A stretch of DNA of 12,901 nucleotides, taken from NCBI GenBank assembly GCA_902462035.1, contig CABQAC010000028.1:1-12901 (forward strand), read 5' to 3'. This document shows, one piece after another, positions 1 to 7,508 of this stretch (position 1 is its first letter; every line of letters starts with the position of its first letter). The position numbers and the translations under genes are program-made. The stretch comes from an uncultured Eubacteriales bacterium (GTDB lineage: Bacteria; Bacillota; Clostridia; Oscillospirales; Acutalibacteraceae). Below the pieces are notes generated by a model. The model had not been told where the DNA came from, made no database searches, and saw nothing but the letters and a program-made list of their open reading frames with translations.

Positions 1-1044
1 ACGGTTTATGTTTATTTACGCTTCCGGGTTTACCAAACGCTGCGGACCACCATTGTTCAAAAGGAGGAAAGCGTTCCCTACCGGTTTTTGCTGGCCAATG
101 AGGACGTTATCGCGTACCCCGGTATCCGGGTGACCTTCCGGCAGGGGGAATCCACCGTGGAGGACGTGGAGGAAAGCAAGCTGTACTGCCTGCTGCCCGG
201 AGAAAAGATCGAACACAGCACGGTGCTGCGCTGCCATTACCGGGGAGAATACCTGGTGGGGATCAAATCCATTGTGGTTACGGATTTTTTAAACCTGTTC
301 AGCGTGACATACCCAGCCCCGTCCACCATTCGGGTTCGGGTTATGCCCCGGGTGCTGGAATTGCGGCGGCTAGCGGTTATTCCGCTGGAGGAAGATGTAA
401 AAAACGTGCCCTTCCGGCAGGGCAGCATGCGGGAACAGCCGGATGTCGAAGTGCGGGATTACCGCCCAGGCGACCCGCAAAAACAGATTCACTGGAAAAC
501 CAGCGCGCGCAGGCAGCAGCTGATGGTGCGCAAATATACCGATACGCCCAAAAATGAGCTGCGGCTGGTTTTGGATTTGTCCCCGGTGCAGGGCGGCCCG
601 ATGGAGCGGGTTGCCAAGGAGGACCGGCTGATCGAATGTGCCTTGGCGGTACTGCATTATGCCTGCAGCCATGGGATACCCGCCGAAATTTGTTTTGCCG
701 CCCGGGAGAAGGTGTGCCGGGCGATTCGAAACCCGATAGACTTTTCCGCGTTTTACCAGGAGTGCGCCGGGCTGCGTTTCGACAGTAAGCGCGATTGCGC
801 CGCTTTGCTGACCGCCGCTCTGTTGGAACACGCGGGCGGCTACGACATCATCGCTACCGACGCATTGACCGCCCCTTTATACCAGGCCTGCCTGGAGGCG
901 GTAGCCTTGGGCGGCAATGTGGCGGTATTGCTGGCCGGAGGTACGCCGCCCGAAGGCATTGGGGACGAACGGATTCGAATTTACACCCTGGGCGGCGCCC
1001 AGGATGTGGCCGAAGTGCTGGAAGGCAGGGGGGCGGAGAGATGA
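1..1044 (+). CDS. DUF58 domain-containing protein (5'-truncated by window edge)
   Basis: The reading frame is open from base 1 and 347 residues are visible. The true start and the usual N-terminal pair of membrane helices lie upstream of the window. The hallmark DUF58 motif is clear at visible residues 151-170 (nt 451-510): a V-R-D-Y-R-P-G-D block, then I-H-W-K and S-A-R. It is followed by a von Willebrand A-like strand with LVLDLSP. DUF58 proteins usually sit next to MoxR-type AAA ATPases and membrane transglutaminases in envelope or metal-insertion systems; their biochemical role is not settled. The stop codon overlaps the next start in an ATGA (1041-1044), which implies translational coupling with the transglutaminase gene. 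A MoxR ATPase just upstream is expected but not visible. Family assignment is firm; substrate and partner are inference. Confidence 0.92.
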   Translation, partial: TVYVYLRFRVYQTLRTTIVQKEESVPYRFLLANEDVIAYPGIRVTFRQGESTVEDVEESKLYCLLPGEKIEHSTVLRCHYRGEYLVGIKSIVVTDFLNLFSVTYPAPSTIRVRVMPRVLELRRLAVIPLEEDVKNVPFRQGSMREQPDVEVRDYRPGDPQKQIHWKTSARRQQLMVRKYTDTPKNELRLVLDLSPVQGGPMERVAKEDRLIECALAVLHYACSHGIPAEICFAAREKVCRAIRNPIDFSAFYQECAGLRFDSKRDCAALLTAALLEHAGGYDIIATDALTAPLYQACLEAVALGGNVAVLLAGGTPPEGIGDERIRIYTLGGAQDVAEVLEGRGAER

Positions 1045-3416
1045 AGGGCGCTCGCTTTGTTTCCAGCTGGATGTACCCCGTTTGGACGGCCTTTCTGCCC
1101 GGCGCCTCGTTTGCGTTGTGGATTTGTGCCGCCTTGGGGCTTAAAATACCGGCCTGGCAGTGTGTGCTGTGGCCGCTGTTCTTTTCGGCGGCGTGCTGCG
1201 CCGCCGAAAAGGTACGCAAAAAAGGCTGGCTGCTTGCCATTTTTGGGATTGGCGCCGCTGGCGCTGCGTTGCTGTTTTGGCTGTGGGAAGATGCGCGGGC
1301 CGCAGCAAAAGGCCTTTGGGACTGGTGGCAGGGCGGGTTTGCCGCGGATCCGCCGGCCGGGGGCGTTGCCGTAACGGCGCTGCTGCTGGCATTTGGGCTG
1401 ACAGCGGCTTGTTATGTGGTCCGCCGCCGTTACAGCGGCAGGCTGGTTTTGGGGTTGGCTATGGTGGCCGTGCTGGCTGTGTCGGCGGTACGCTCTGCTC
1501 CGGCTCCCGTATTGGCGGTGGCGCTGTTTGCCGGGTATCTTGCCGCGGTGCTGGCGGAAACGGCCTTCCGGTTCCGGAAAGAAAAAGACGGGCGCAGCGG
1601 CGGATTGGTCGCCGCTTACCTATTGCCGCTGTTTGTGCTGGTGGCGCTGGGGGTAGGGCTGCTGCCCGCGCCGGACCATCCCATCAACTGGGACTTTGTC
1701 GCGGACGCCGCCCGGGGCGTGAAACAATGGGTGACGAAAATCGGGGTGGAGCTCTCGTCCTGGGGCAAGGGGGACGGCGGCGCCTTTTCCTTTACCACCG
1801 GTTATTCGGACAGCGGCGGCTTGGGCGGGGACCTGAGCAGTTCCAACCGGCTGGCTATTACGGTGGAAAGCTACCCCGCGCTGCATTCTGGTTTATACCT
1901 GACCGGCTCGGTCATGGATACCTACACCGGAACCGCGTGGCTGCGGCAAGCGCAGGCGCCCCAATATAGGGACTATGAACTGGATTTGCTGGAATTTGCT
2001 TACGCCCTTGACCGCGCGGGACTTTGGCAGAACGCGGACCGGCTGGTATCTGCCCGGGATATCACGGTGCGGTATGAGGATTTGTACACCAAGTCCTTGT
2101 TTTATCCCCTTAAAATGACCTCGATTCCGTTGGAATCGAGCGGACCAGGCTATTGGGACAACGAGCCGACCCTATCCTTCCGCTGGACCCAGGGGCCGGG
2201 GCTGTCCTATCGGCTGTCGTTTTTAGAGCTCAATGTGGAAAGCGAGGAATTTGCCCGGCTGGTCCGGTCCCAAGAAGGGTACCGCTACAGCGGCGGCGTC
2301 ATCGACGGACTGGCGCTTTCTTACCCCGCGCGGCAAAAGCTGCGGTCGCTGCCCGGCCCGGTGCCAAACGACCTGCCCGCCCGCCTGAAAGAACGCGCGG
2401 AGCAAATCCGGGAGGATTACCTGGCGCTGCCCGCATCGCTGCCTGACCGGGTCAGGCAGCTAAGCGAGTCGCTGACAAAAGATTGCGTAACCGCGTACGA
2501 TCGGATGAAAGCGCTGGAACAATATTTGCAGGGGTTCCATTATACCCTGACTCCCGGAAATCCCCCCGCCGGGCAGGATTTTACGGATTATTTTCTATTC
2601 GATTCCAAACAGGGCTATTGCACCTATTTTGCCACCGCGCTGGCTGTCATGGGCCGCAGCGTCGGTATCCCCACCCGGTACGTGCAGGGATTCGCGGGCG
2701 GGGAAGGGGATGGAAAAAACCAAACGTTTTACAGCGGCAACGCCCACACGTGGGTAGAGGCGTATTTTGAAGGAGTAGGGTGGATTCCCTTTGAGCCGAC
2801 GCCTTCCGCCGCCGGCAGCCGTTATACGGAATGGATTTTTCCTTCCGATACGCCAAGCGGGGATTCCGCCGGCCAGCCTGAACAACCGGGCGGGGAAGAA
2901 CAGCCCCTTCCGCCGGATGAATTTGAGCCGGAGCAGCTTCCTCCTCCGCCGGTGCCGGAGCCAGAGCTCCCGCCCCCCAGCAAGCTGCCGTGGTTGCTGC
3001 TGCTTTTGCCTGCGATTGTGCTGATGGCCGCCGCCGTATGCGCGCTGCGGGTATTTGGCGACCGCAGGCGGTACCGCAAAGCGGACCGCTATGGACGGAT
3101 GCTTTGGGATTTCGCTCGTTGTTTAGAACTGCTGAACCGAGCGGGGCTGACCGCCGGACCGGGCGAGACCCTGCGGGTTTACGCGGTGCGGGTAACCCGT
3201 CACGCCGGTCCGGAGCGCGACTCTTTTCAGCTGGCCGCAGCCCGCTTCGAGGCGCTCCGGTATGGTGAAGTGCGGATGGAGGAACAGGACGAGGCGCTGG
3301 TCCGCTCGGTGCGGGAGTGGCTGGAACAGGCTGCCAGAGTGCGGCTGGGCTGGTTCCGGTACGGGCTGCTGCTGGTGCGCTTGGCGGGCCGGGCGGCAAA
3401 AGAACCGGAACGGTAA
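1041..3416 (+). CDS. Membrane transglutaminase-like protein (TgpA-type, DUF3488/transglutaminase/DUF4129 layout)
   Basis: The start ATG at 1041 overlaps the upstream stop and has a G-rich ribosome site just before it, giving 791 residues. About six or seven hydrophobic helices occupy residues 14-208, for example 109-127, 135-150, 157-172 and 189-208. An extracytoplasmic region and a transglutaminase-like core follow. The presumed catalytic Cys is C527 (in QGYCTYFATA) and the His is H569 (in NAHTWVEAYF). The third position is E585 (in GWIPFEPTP), where many relatives have Asp. A Pro/Glu-rich linker (about 600-648) leads to one more helix (about 651-672) and a cytosolic DUF4129-like tail. This order is typical of bacterial TgpA-like proteins, presumed to modify or cleave proteins at the outer face of the membrane. 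The substrate is unknown. No convincing terminator follows the gene. Confidence 0.92.
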   Translation: MKGARFVSSWMYPVWTAFLPGASFALWICAALGLKIPAWQCVLWPLFFSAACCAAEKVRKKGWLLAIFGIGAAGAALLFWLWEDARAAAKGLWDWWQGGFAADPPAGGVAVTALLLAFGLTAACYVVRRRYSGRLVLGLAMVAVLAVSAVRSAPAPVLAVALFAGYLAAVLAETAFRFRKEKDGRSGGLVAAYLLPLFVLVALGVGLLPAPDHPINWDFVADAARGVKQWVTKIGVELSSWGKGDGGAFSFTTGYSDSGGLGGDLSSSNRLAITVESYPALHSGLYLTGSVMDTYTGTAWLRQAQAPQYRDYELDLLEFAYALDRAGLWQNADRLVSARDITVRYEDLYTKSLFYPLKMTSIPLESSGPGYWDNEPTLSFRWTQGPGLSYRLSFLELNVESEEFARLVRSQEGYRYSGGVIDGLALSYPARQKLRSLPGPVPNDLPARLKERAEQIREDYLALPASLPDRVRQLSESLTKDCVTAYDRMKALEQYLQGFHYTLTPGNPPAGQDFTDYFLFDSKQGYCTYFATALAVMGRSVGIPTRYVQGFAGGEGDGKNQTFYSGNAHTWVEAYFEGVGWIPFEPTPSAAGSRYTEWIFPSDTPSGDSAGQPEQPGGEEQPLPPDEFEPEQLPPPPVPEPELPPPSKLPWLLLLLPAIVLMAAAVCALRVFGDRRRYRKADRYGRMLWDFARCLELLNRAGLTAGPGETLRVYAVRVTRHAGPERDSFQLAAARFEALRYGEVRMEEQDEALVRSVREWLEQAARVRLGWFRYGLLLVRLAGRAAKEPER

Positions 3417-3465
3417 ACGCAAAAGATACAAACGTGTTTCAGCGGCTTTTCGCCTGCGTTTATGA

Positions 3466-3471
3466 TACAAT
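3466..3471 (+). promoter_or_regulatory. Candidate extended -10 promoter upstream of the dehydrogenase
   Basis: TACAAT is preceded by TG one base upstream (TGATACAAT), an extended -10 element. No good -35 hexamer lies 16-18 bases upstream, so this would depend on the extended -10. A start near 3478 would give a leader of about 80 bases. Confidence 0.4.
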
Positions 3472-3493
3472 GGGAAAAGGGCGGGCGGAACGC

Positions 3494-3521
3494 TTTTCAG
3501 AATCAAGAAAATGGGTATAAC
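3494..3521 (+). promoter_or_regulatory. Candidate sigma-A promoter of the dehydrogenase gene
   Basis: TTTTCA (3494-3499) and TATAAC (3516-3521) are separated by 16 bases and lie about 38 bases before the start codon. It competes with the extended -10 at 3466 as the main promoter; both may be used. Confidence 0.4.
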
Positions 3522-3559
3522 CCTACAAAACGACAGGTCAGAAGGAAAGGGTGGTTGTC

Positions 3560-4681
3560 ATGGCGGAAAACAAAAGCGTGCGTTATGTAGATTGGGAAAC
3601 GATCACCGGGTTTGTGACCGATGCCTTCCAAGGGTACGGTGTGCCGAAGGAAGACGCGGCCATTTGCGCCGACGTGCTACTGGAATCCGACCGGCGCGGC
3701 ATCGAATCCCACGGCGTCAACCGGTTTAAGCCCATCTACCTGGACCGGATTAAAGCGGGGATTCAAAATCCCGTGACGCAGATCGAGGTGTTGCGGGAAA
3801 CCCCGGGCACCGCGGTGGTGGACGGCCACGACGGCATGGGTCAGGTAATCGGCCGCTATTGTATGAATTTAGCCGTTGAAAAGGCCAAGCAGGTGGGGGT
3901 CGGCATGGTGGCGGCGCGCAATTCCACCCATTACGGCATCGCGGGGTATTATGCGACCATGGCGACCCGTGAGGGCTGCATCGGTATGACCGGCACCAAC
4001 GCGAGGCCTTCGATCGCGCCTACCTTTGGTGTGGAGAATATGCTGGGCACCAACCCCCTGACCTTTGGAATACCCACAGACGAGCCGTTTGATTTTGTGC
4101 TGGATTGCGCTACCTCCATCACCCAGCGGGGCAAGCTGGAGTACTACGCCCGCATCGGCAGGGAGACACCGTCCGGTATGGTCATCGGCCGGGACGGCAC
4201 GGCGCGCACCGATACCGAGCAGATTTTGAAGGACTTAAATACCGGCGCGGCGGCGCTGGCGCCGCTGGGCGGCATAGGCGAGGAGCTGGCCGGTTACAAG
4301 GGCTATGGCTATGCTACGGTAGTGGAAATACTGTCTGCCGCGCTGCAGCAGGGCAATTATTTGAAAATGCTGACCGGAATCGGCCCGGACGGCGGGAAAG
4401 CCCCCTACCACCTTGGCCACTTCTTTTTGGCGGTGGATACCGAGGCCTTTATGGGCCGGGATGCGTTTGCGCGAACGGCGGGAGAAATCCTGCGGGAATT
4501 GCGCAGCTCCGCCAAAGCGCCAGGCCAGGAACGGATTTATACCGCTGGGGAAAAAGAGTACCTGACCTGGCAGGAACGCAAAAAGACCGGTGTGCCTATC
4601 CAGCCCGGTGTGCAGAAGGAACTGCTGGCCATACAGCGGGAATTGGGGCTGACCCAGTACCGGTTGCCTTTTGACGCTTAA
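3560..4681 (+). CDS. Malate/L-lactate dehydrogenase family oxidoreductase (Ldh_2 / YlbC-like)
   Basis: The protein has 373 residues, close to the family norm. I chose ATG 3560 because AGGAAAGG (3543-3550) sits 9 bases before it; an in-frame GTG at 3551 would touch that ribosome site. Family signatures are present in order: DRRGIESHG with His51, NSTHYGIAGYY with His124, GTNARPSIAP, GTNPLTFGIPT, DCATSI, and the C-terminal GYKGYGYATVVEILSAAL segment. These NAD(P)-dependent enzymes, unrelated to classical LDH/MDH, oxidise 2-hydroxyacids such as malate, lactate, sulfolactate or ureidoglycolate. The sequence alone does not fix the substrate. It is cytosolic with no membrane segment. It has its own candidate promoters and a strong terminator, so it is probably monocistronic. 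Confidence 0.93.
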   Translation: MAENKSVRYVDWETITGFVTDAFQGYGVPKEDAAICADVLLESDRRGIESHGVNRFKPIYLDRIKAGIQNPVTQIEVLRETPGTAVVDGHDGMGQVIGRYCMNLAVEKAKQVGVGMVAARNSTHYGIAGYYATMATREGCIGMTGTNARPSIAPTFGVENMLGTNPLTFGIPTDEPFDFVLDCATSITQRGKLEYYARIGRETPSGMVIGRDGTARTDTEQILKDLNTGAAALAPLGGIGEELAGYKGYGYATVVEILSAALQQGNYLKMLTGIGPDGGKAPYHLGHFFLAVDTEAFMGRDAFARTAGEILRELRSSAKAPGQERIYTAGEKEYLTWQERKKTGVPIQPGVQKELLAIQRELGLTQYRLPFDA

Positions 4682-4724
4682 GAAAACAAGGCGCGAAAGA
4701 TTCCACAAGTCCGGTTGAGTCAAT

Positions 4725-4764
4725 AAAAAGGGGCGTATCGTTTATAAACGATACGCCCCTTTTT
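4725..4764. terminator. Bidirectional intrinsic terminator, perfect 40-bp palindrome
   Basis: AAAAAGGGGCGTATCGTTTA is followed immediately by its exact reverse complement, so both strands give a G+C-rich stem with a terminal T5 run. It lies 43 bases after the dehydrogenase stop and can stop transcription from either side. Confidence 0.93.
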
Positions 4765-4784
4765 ATTGTACGCTTTTGCTAGAT

Positions 4785-4820
4785 AAAAAAGGACAGCACG
4801 GACTGAACCGATGCTGTCCT
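4785..4820 (-). terminator. Intrinsic terminator of the URO-D-family gene
   Basis: AGGACAGCA (4790-4798) pairs with TGCTGTCCT (4812-4820). A CGG/CCG extension follows after one bulged base. On the minus strand the stem runs into a T6 tract (plus-strand A run 4785-4790). It lies 44 bases past the minus-strand stop codon, inside the same gap as the perfect palindrome. Confidence 0.88.
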
Positions 4821-4864
4821 GAAAAAATGAGATAACGGCGTTTGGGAACGCGCGGCTTGTATTA

Positions 4865-6019
4865 TCAGCGGTATACGCCTTTGGTCCGAACGATGTCCAG
4901 CGCGCGCAGGTAGTTATCCGTTTTGGCACCGAACTGGACCGAGTTGGTGGAACCAAAAATAAAGCCGCCGCCAGGCATCAGGAAGTCCAGGTTTTGCGTA
5001 ACCTCCCGTACCAGATCGTCGGTGGAACCTTCCACCAGGGTTTCGCACTGTACGCCGGTCCACAGCGCCAGCTTGTCGCCATACCGTTCCTTAACCTTGC
5101 GGGTATCCATGCCGGCGCTTTCTTGAATCGACTGGTAGCCCCGGTAGCCGGCCGCCACAAAATCGTCCATAATGTCCCAAATGTTTCCGCAGCAATGATA
5201 AAAGGGAATGATACCATGCGCTTTGGCGTCGTCATTGACCCGTTTCATCAGCGGGACATACAGCTGCCGAATGCTGTCCGGCCGAAGAATACAACCGGTA
5301 TTCATGCCAAAATCCTGCCCCTGCATGATCAGGGCTACATTTTTTTCGGCACAGTGTTCGATCAAATGATGGTTCCACGCCACGCAAGCGTCGTGCAGCT
5401 TTAAAATTTCCTCCGGCGCGGTCAGCGTAAGGATCAGGTTATCCTCGTACTTGCCGTGGAACGGGGCCATCACATACCCGTAAATATCCATGCTGCGGCA
5501 AAGCACCGCGCGTTCTCCCGCATATTTGTCCGCGATATAATCGATCAGTTCAAAACGGGAATCGTCAAAATCGCGAATGCGGTCCCACGCCTTCTGCAAA
5601 TCTTCCTCGTCCAGTTCCTCTTTAAATTCCGGTTCGCCGGCCGCGGACTGGATCAACTGGATGGAGTCGTTGCTTGCCGCGTATTTGTACACATTACCGC
5701 GTTTGTCCTGCCACAATCCTTCGCCGATGGACTTTGGCGGATCGTCCACATGATGGTCTTTGGAAGGGACCATATCCACCGTGACGATATCGTAATCCAA
5801 CGCTTCTACCAGGCGGCAGCAATCCTCTTTCAGGGATTCGACAACCTCGTCCCGACGGTTGTCCCACAATGCCAGGGTCGTATCCTTCCGGTTGCGCCAA
5901 TAAGTATGTTTGCCGATGATGCGTGATACATGGTCGTGGTCGATGCCCCATTCGCCGACGGGGACGCGGTCGGGTTCCTGATGGTTGATGGCCGCAAAAA
6001 CACGCTCTTTGGAATTCAT
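4865..6019 (-). CDS. Uroporphyrinogen decarboxylase superfamily protein (MtaA/MtbA-like methyltransferase candidate)
   Basis: The protein has 384 residues from ATG 6019. The frame stays open far upstream, but the promoter at 6129-6157 and the typical family start (MNSKERVFAAINHQEPDRVP) fix this start. The C-terminal PGGGFIFGSTNSVQ signature belongs to the URO-D superfamily. H275-C276-C277-G (FYHCCGN) matches the HxCG zinc motif of methylcobalamin methyltransferases, and C325 (GVQCETL) is a possible further ligand. True HemE enzymes lack this motif, so methyl transfer from a corrinoid or methylated substrate is more likely than haem synthesis. No corrinoid protein or reactivase is visible nearby. 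The protein should be cytosolic. The specific substrate is unknown. Confidence 0.87.
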   Translation of the reverse strand: MNSKERVFAAINHQEPDRVPVGEWGIDHDHVSRIIGKHTYWRNRKDTTLALWDNRRDEVVESLKEDCCRLVEALDYDIVTVDMVPSKDHHVDDPPKSIGEGLWQDKRGNVYKYAASNDSIQLIQSAAGEPEFKEELDEEDLQKAWDRIRDFDDSRFELIDYIADKYAGERAVLCRSMDIYGYVMAPFHGKYEDNLILTLTAPEEILKLHDACVAWNHHLIEHCAEKNVALIMQGQDFGMNTGCILRPDSIRQLYVPLMKRVNDDAKAHGIIPFYHCCGNIWDIMDDFVAAGYRGYQSIQESAGMDTRKVKERYGDKLALWTGVQCETLVEGSTDDLVREVTQNLDFLMPGGGFIFGSTNSVQFGAKTDNYLRALDIVRTKGVYR

Positions 6020-6128
6020 GGTGGTTACCTGCCTTTCCGATTGTTTGATGAAAGGGAATGCTTTTGCAGGAGAAGGCGGGATGGGGTCGTTTCCCGTTTC
6101 TTTTCTGGCAAAAAGCAGAACCAAAGCT

Positions 6129-6157
6129 ATTATACCATTGTCTGAACAGAAGGACAA
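6129..6157 (-). promoter_or_regulatory. Sigma-A promoter of the URO-D-family gene
   Basis: Read on the minus strand, TTGTCC (plus 6152-6157) and a consensus TATAAT (plus 6129-6134) are separated by exactly 17 bases. The predicted start near 6122 gives a leader of about 100 bases. I found no clear hairpin or operator in the leader. Confidence 0.75.
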
Positions 6158-6343
6158 TTGCCAGGCCGAAAAATAGTGCGAACAGTAAGAGAAAAGCCAG
6201 TACCCCCGCTCGTTGCTTTCGCTTTTTTGCCTGTCACATAAGCGTGCGGCGGGCAGAACCCGCTCGCCTTGCCCGCTGACGAGGGGCTGGTTCTGATATT
6301 TTGTAAACGGAAGTAGGGATTGGTAGGAAAAATTATAGCCGCG

Positions 6344-6352
6344 TGATATAAT
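6344..6352 (+). promoter_or_regulatory. Extended -10 promoter of the isomerase gene
   Basis: TGATATAAT combines a TG extension with a consensus TATAAT (6347-6352), 45 bases before the start codon. No good -35 lies at 16-18 bases; TTGGTA (6320-6325) is 21 bases away. Confidence 0.6.
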
Positions 6353-6397
6353 GTAAATATTCAAGAAGGCGAAAAAACGGAATTGTGGGGCGTTATA

Positions 6398-7180
6398 ATG
6401 ATCGGGATATATGATTGCTTCGGTTATGGCGCGGGTTATGATGTGCCCTTTGAAGAACGATATCAATTGATTAAAAATGCGGGCTTTGATTGTGTGATGC
6501 TTTGGTGGAGCGACAGGTTTGGCAGAGGAAAGGATTATCGGGAAGATGTTCGGCTTGCAAGGAATGCAGGATTATATATAGAGAATATCCATACTCCTGT
6601 CCATGAACAAAACTGTTTATCTTCAGACAATCTGGATGGGGAAAGCGTATTGCAGTCCTATTTACAATGCGTAACGGATTGCTTCGAAAATAATATACCA
6701 GCAATGGTTATTCATTTGCCGAACGACGAGTACCCGATCAATAATTTAGGGTTCAAAAGGTTGGAAAAGATTATCTGCGAGGCTGAAAAGATGGAGGTTC
6801 AAGTCGCCTTTGAAAATCTGTGCAATATTCGAAATTTGGCGTTGGTATTCGGTGCGTTCCAATCACGGAATGTCGGGTTTTGTTATGATAGTTGCCATCA
6901 TCTAAATTATGCGCCTCGAGAGGATTTATTAAAACGGTATGGAAAGCGATTGATCGCGTTGCATTTGCATGATAATGGTGGAAAGCATAACCAGCATCAA
7001 TTGCCGTTTGACGGGAGTATAGACTGGGCTCATGTTATGAAACAAATTGCGCTAACTGGGTATCAAGGCGCCACAACCCTGGAACCCATGAATTGGGATT
7101 ATGAAAAAATGTCGATTCGGCAATTTTTAGATTTAGCATATCAAAGAGCGAAAAAAATAGATGATATGAGAACCGCATAA
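6398..7180 (+). CDS. Sugar phosphate isomerase/epimerase family TIM-barrel protein
   Basis: The protein has 260 residues, normal for the xylose-isomerase-like TIM barrel (AP endonuclease 2) family. The metal-binding set expected of these enzymes is intact: E139 (VAFEN), D164 and H167 (CYDSCHH), H191 (LHLHDN) and E229 (TLEPMNW). HNQHQLPFDGSIDW supplies the usual substrate-side His and the GxIDW turn. Relatives isomerise or epimerise sugars or inositol derivatives with a divalent metal; the substrate here is not identifiable. ATG 6398 gives the canonical N terminus (MIGIYDCF); TTG 6383 is an alternative, and the ribosome site is weak for both. The gene is visibly AT-richer than its neighbours (three sampled 60-base lines count 35-50% G+C), which suggests later acquisition. 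Confidence 0.88.
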   Translation: MIGIYDCFGYGAGYDVPFEERYQLIKNAGFDCVMLWWSDRFGRGKDYREDVRLARNAGLYIENIHTPVHEQNCLSSDNLDGESVLQSYLQCVTDCFENNIPAMVIHLPNDEYPINNLGFKRLEKIICEAEKMEVQVAFENLCNIRNLALVFGAFQSRNVGFCYDSCHHLNYAPREDLLKRYGKRLIALHLHDNGGKHNQHQLPFDGSIDWAHVMKQIALTGYQGATTLEPMNWDYEKMSIRQFLDLAYQRAKKIDDMRTA

Positions 7181-7224
7181 TTTTTGATTTCAAAAGGGTT
7201 TGCAGCTTCCCAATCAGAAAAAAT

Positions 7225-7257
7225 CACGCTTATCGCCGCAGACGGCAAAGTGTTTTT
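7225..7257 (+). terminator. Possible weak terminator after the isomerase gene
   Basis: GCCG-CAGA-CGGC (7235-7246) forms a short stem-loop flanked by an imperfect CAC/GTG pairing, then T5 (7253-7257). It lies about 45 bases after the stop. The stem has internal mismatches, so efficiency is doubtful. Confidence 0.4.
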
Positions 7258-7359
7258 ACGGAAACAATACCTTTTCCGATGCTTGCTGCGGAACGTTTAA
7301 TTTTATTGATGGTGCTAAAAGGACGCCTAGCTTTACAAAATAACCTTATACGGGGGAAT

Positions 7360-7382
7360 AAAAAACCAGCCGCGTTCGCTGG
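7360..7382 (-). terminator. Terminator-like hairpin facing the minus strand
   Basis: CCAGC (7366-7370) and GCTGG (7378-7382) form a short stem that runs into T6 on the minus strand (plus A run 7360-7365). No minus-strand gene ends here, so its role is unexplained. Confidence 0.4.
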
Positions 7383-7395
7383 ATATTTCCATCCG

Positions 7396-7425
7396 ATTAT
7401 ATCAGGAGTATGGAATGCTAGCCAA
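7396..7425 (-). promoter_or_regulatory. Candidate minus-strand promoter
   Basis: Read on the minus strand, TTGGCT (plus 7420-7425), an 18-base spacer and TGA-TATAAT (-10 at plus 7396-7401). It would start near 7389, just before the hairpin at 7366-7382. There is no gene downstream, so this may be chance. Confidence 0.3.
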
Positions 7426-7439
7426 AAGTGCGGTATAAT
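7411..7439 (+). promoter_or_regulatory. Promoter of the membrane-protein gene and possibly the downstream genes
   Basis: A consensus TATAAT (7434-7439) has a weak -35 (TGGAAT, 7411-7416) 17 bases upstream. A start near 7446 leaves a leader of about 60 bases before ATG 7509. No other clear promoter appears before the GH88-like and fusion genes. Confidence 0.55.
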
Positions 7440-7508
7440 TCTTTTGAAAGACGGGATCTCGTTTTAGGAAAAGGCTGATTCGTAAATGATGAGAGGGGGA
7501 TGCAAGAG

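Larger units (their letters stand above)
6020..6397. other. Divergent intergenic region
   Basis: This 378-base gap lies between the divergent URO-D and isomerase genes. It holds the minus promoter at 6129-6157 and the plus promoter at 6344-6352. Positions 6158-6340 contain short G+C-rich inverted repeats, such as CAGAACC near 6255 with GGTTCTG near 6288. These are too loose for me to call an operator or terminator. I support no complete gene here. Confidence 0.6.
7181..7508. other. Gene-free region with divergent promoter-like signals
   Basis: This 328-base stretch holds the weak terminator at 7225-7257, a minus-strand hairpin with T tract at 7360-7382, and overlapping plus and minus promoter-like elements at 7396-7439. 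A 62-codon open frame at 7279-7467 has no recognisable product and no convincing ribosome site, so I do not call it a gene. Confidence 0.55.

Noticed and set aside
795..1040. Longer N terminus for the transglutaminase gene
   Set aside because: It would lie wholly within the DUF58 gene in another frame; the Arg/Gly-rich translation is typical of a shadow, and the ATGA overlap start is well placed.
3415..3462. Inverted repeat after the transglutaminase gene (AAACGC/GCGTTT with AAAAG/CTTTT)
   Set aside because: The arms are interrupted by a 5-base offset and no T run follows, so it does not qualify as a terminator.
6240..6300. G+C-rich inverted repeats in the divergent region
   Set aside because: Pairings are short and interrupted; no tRNA, riboswitch or operator pattern could be built from them.
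6020..6466. Upstream extension of the URO-D reading frame by 149 codons
   Set aside because: The extension overlaps the gene's own promoter and the divergent isomerase gene, and its composition is unlike the family N terminus, which begins at 6019.
7279..7467. A 62-codon open frame upstream of the membrane protein
   Set aside because: It has no recognisable sequence or convincing ribosome site, and the plus promoter and hairpin at 7366-7439 lie inside it.
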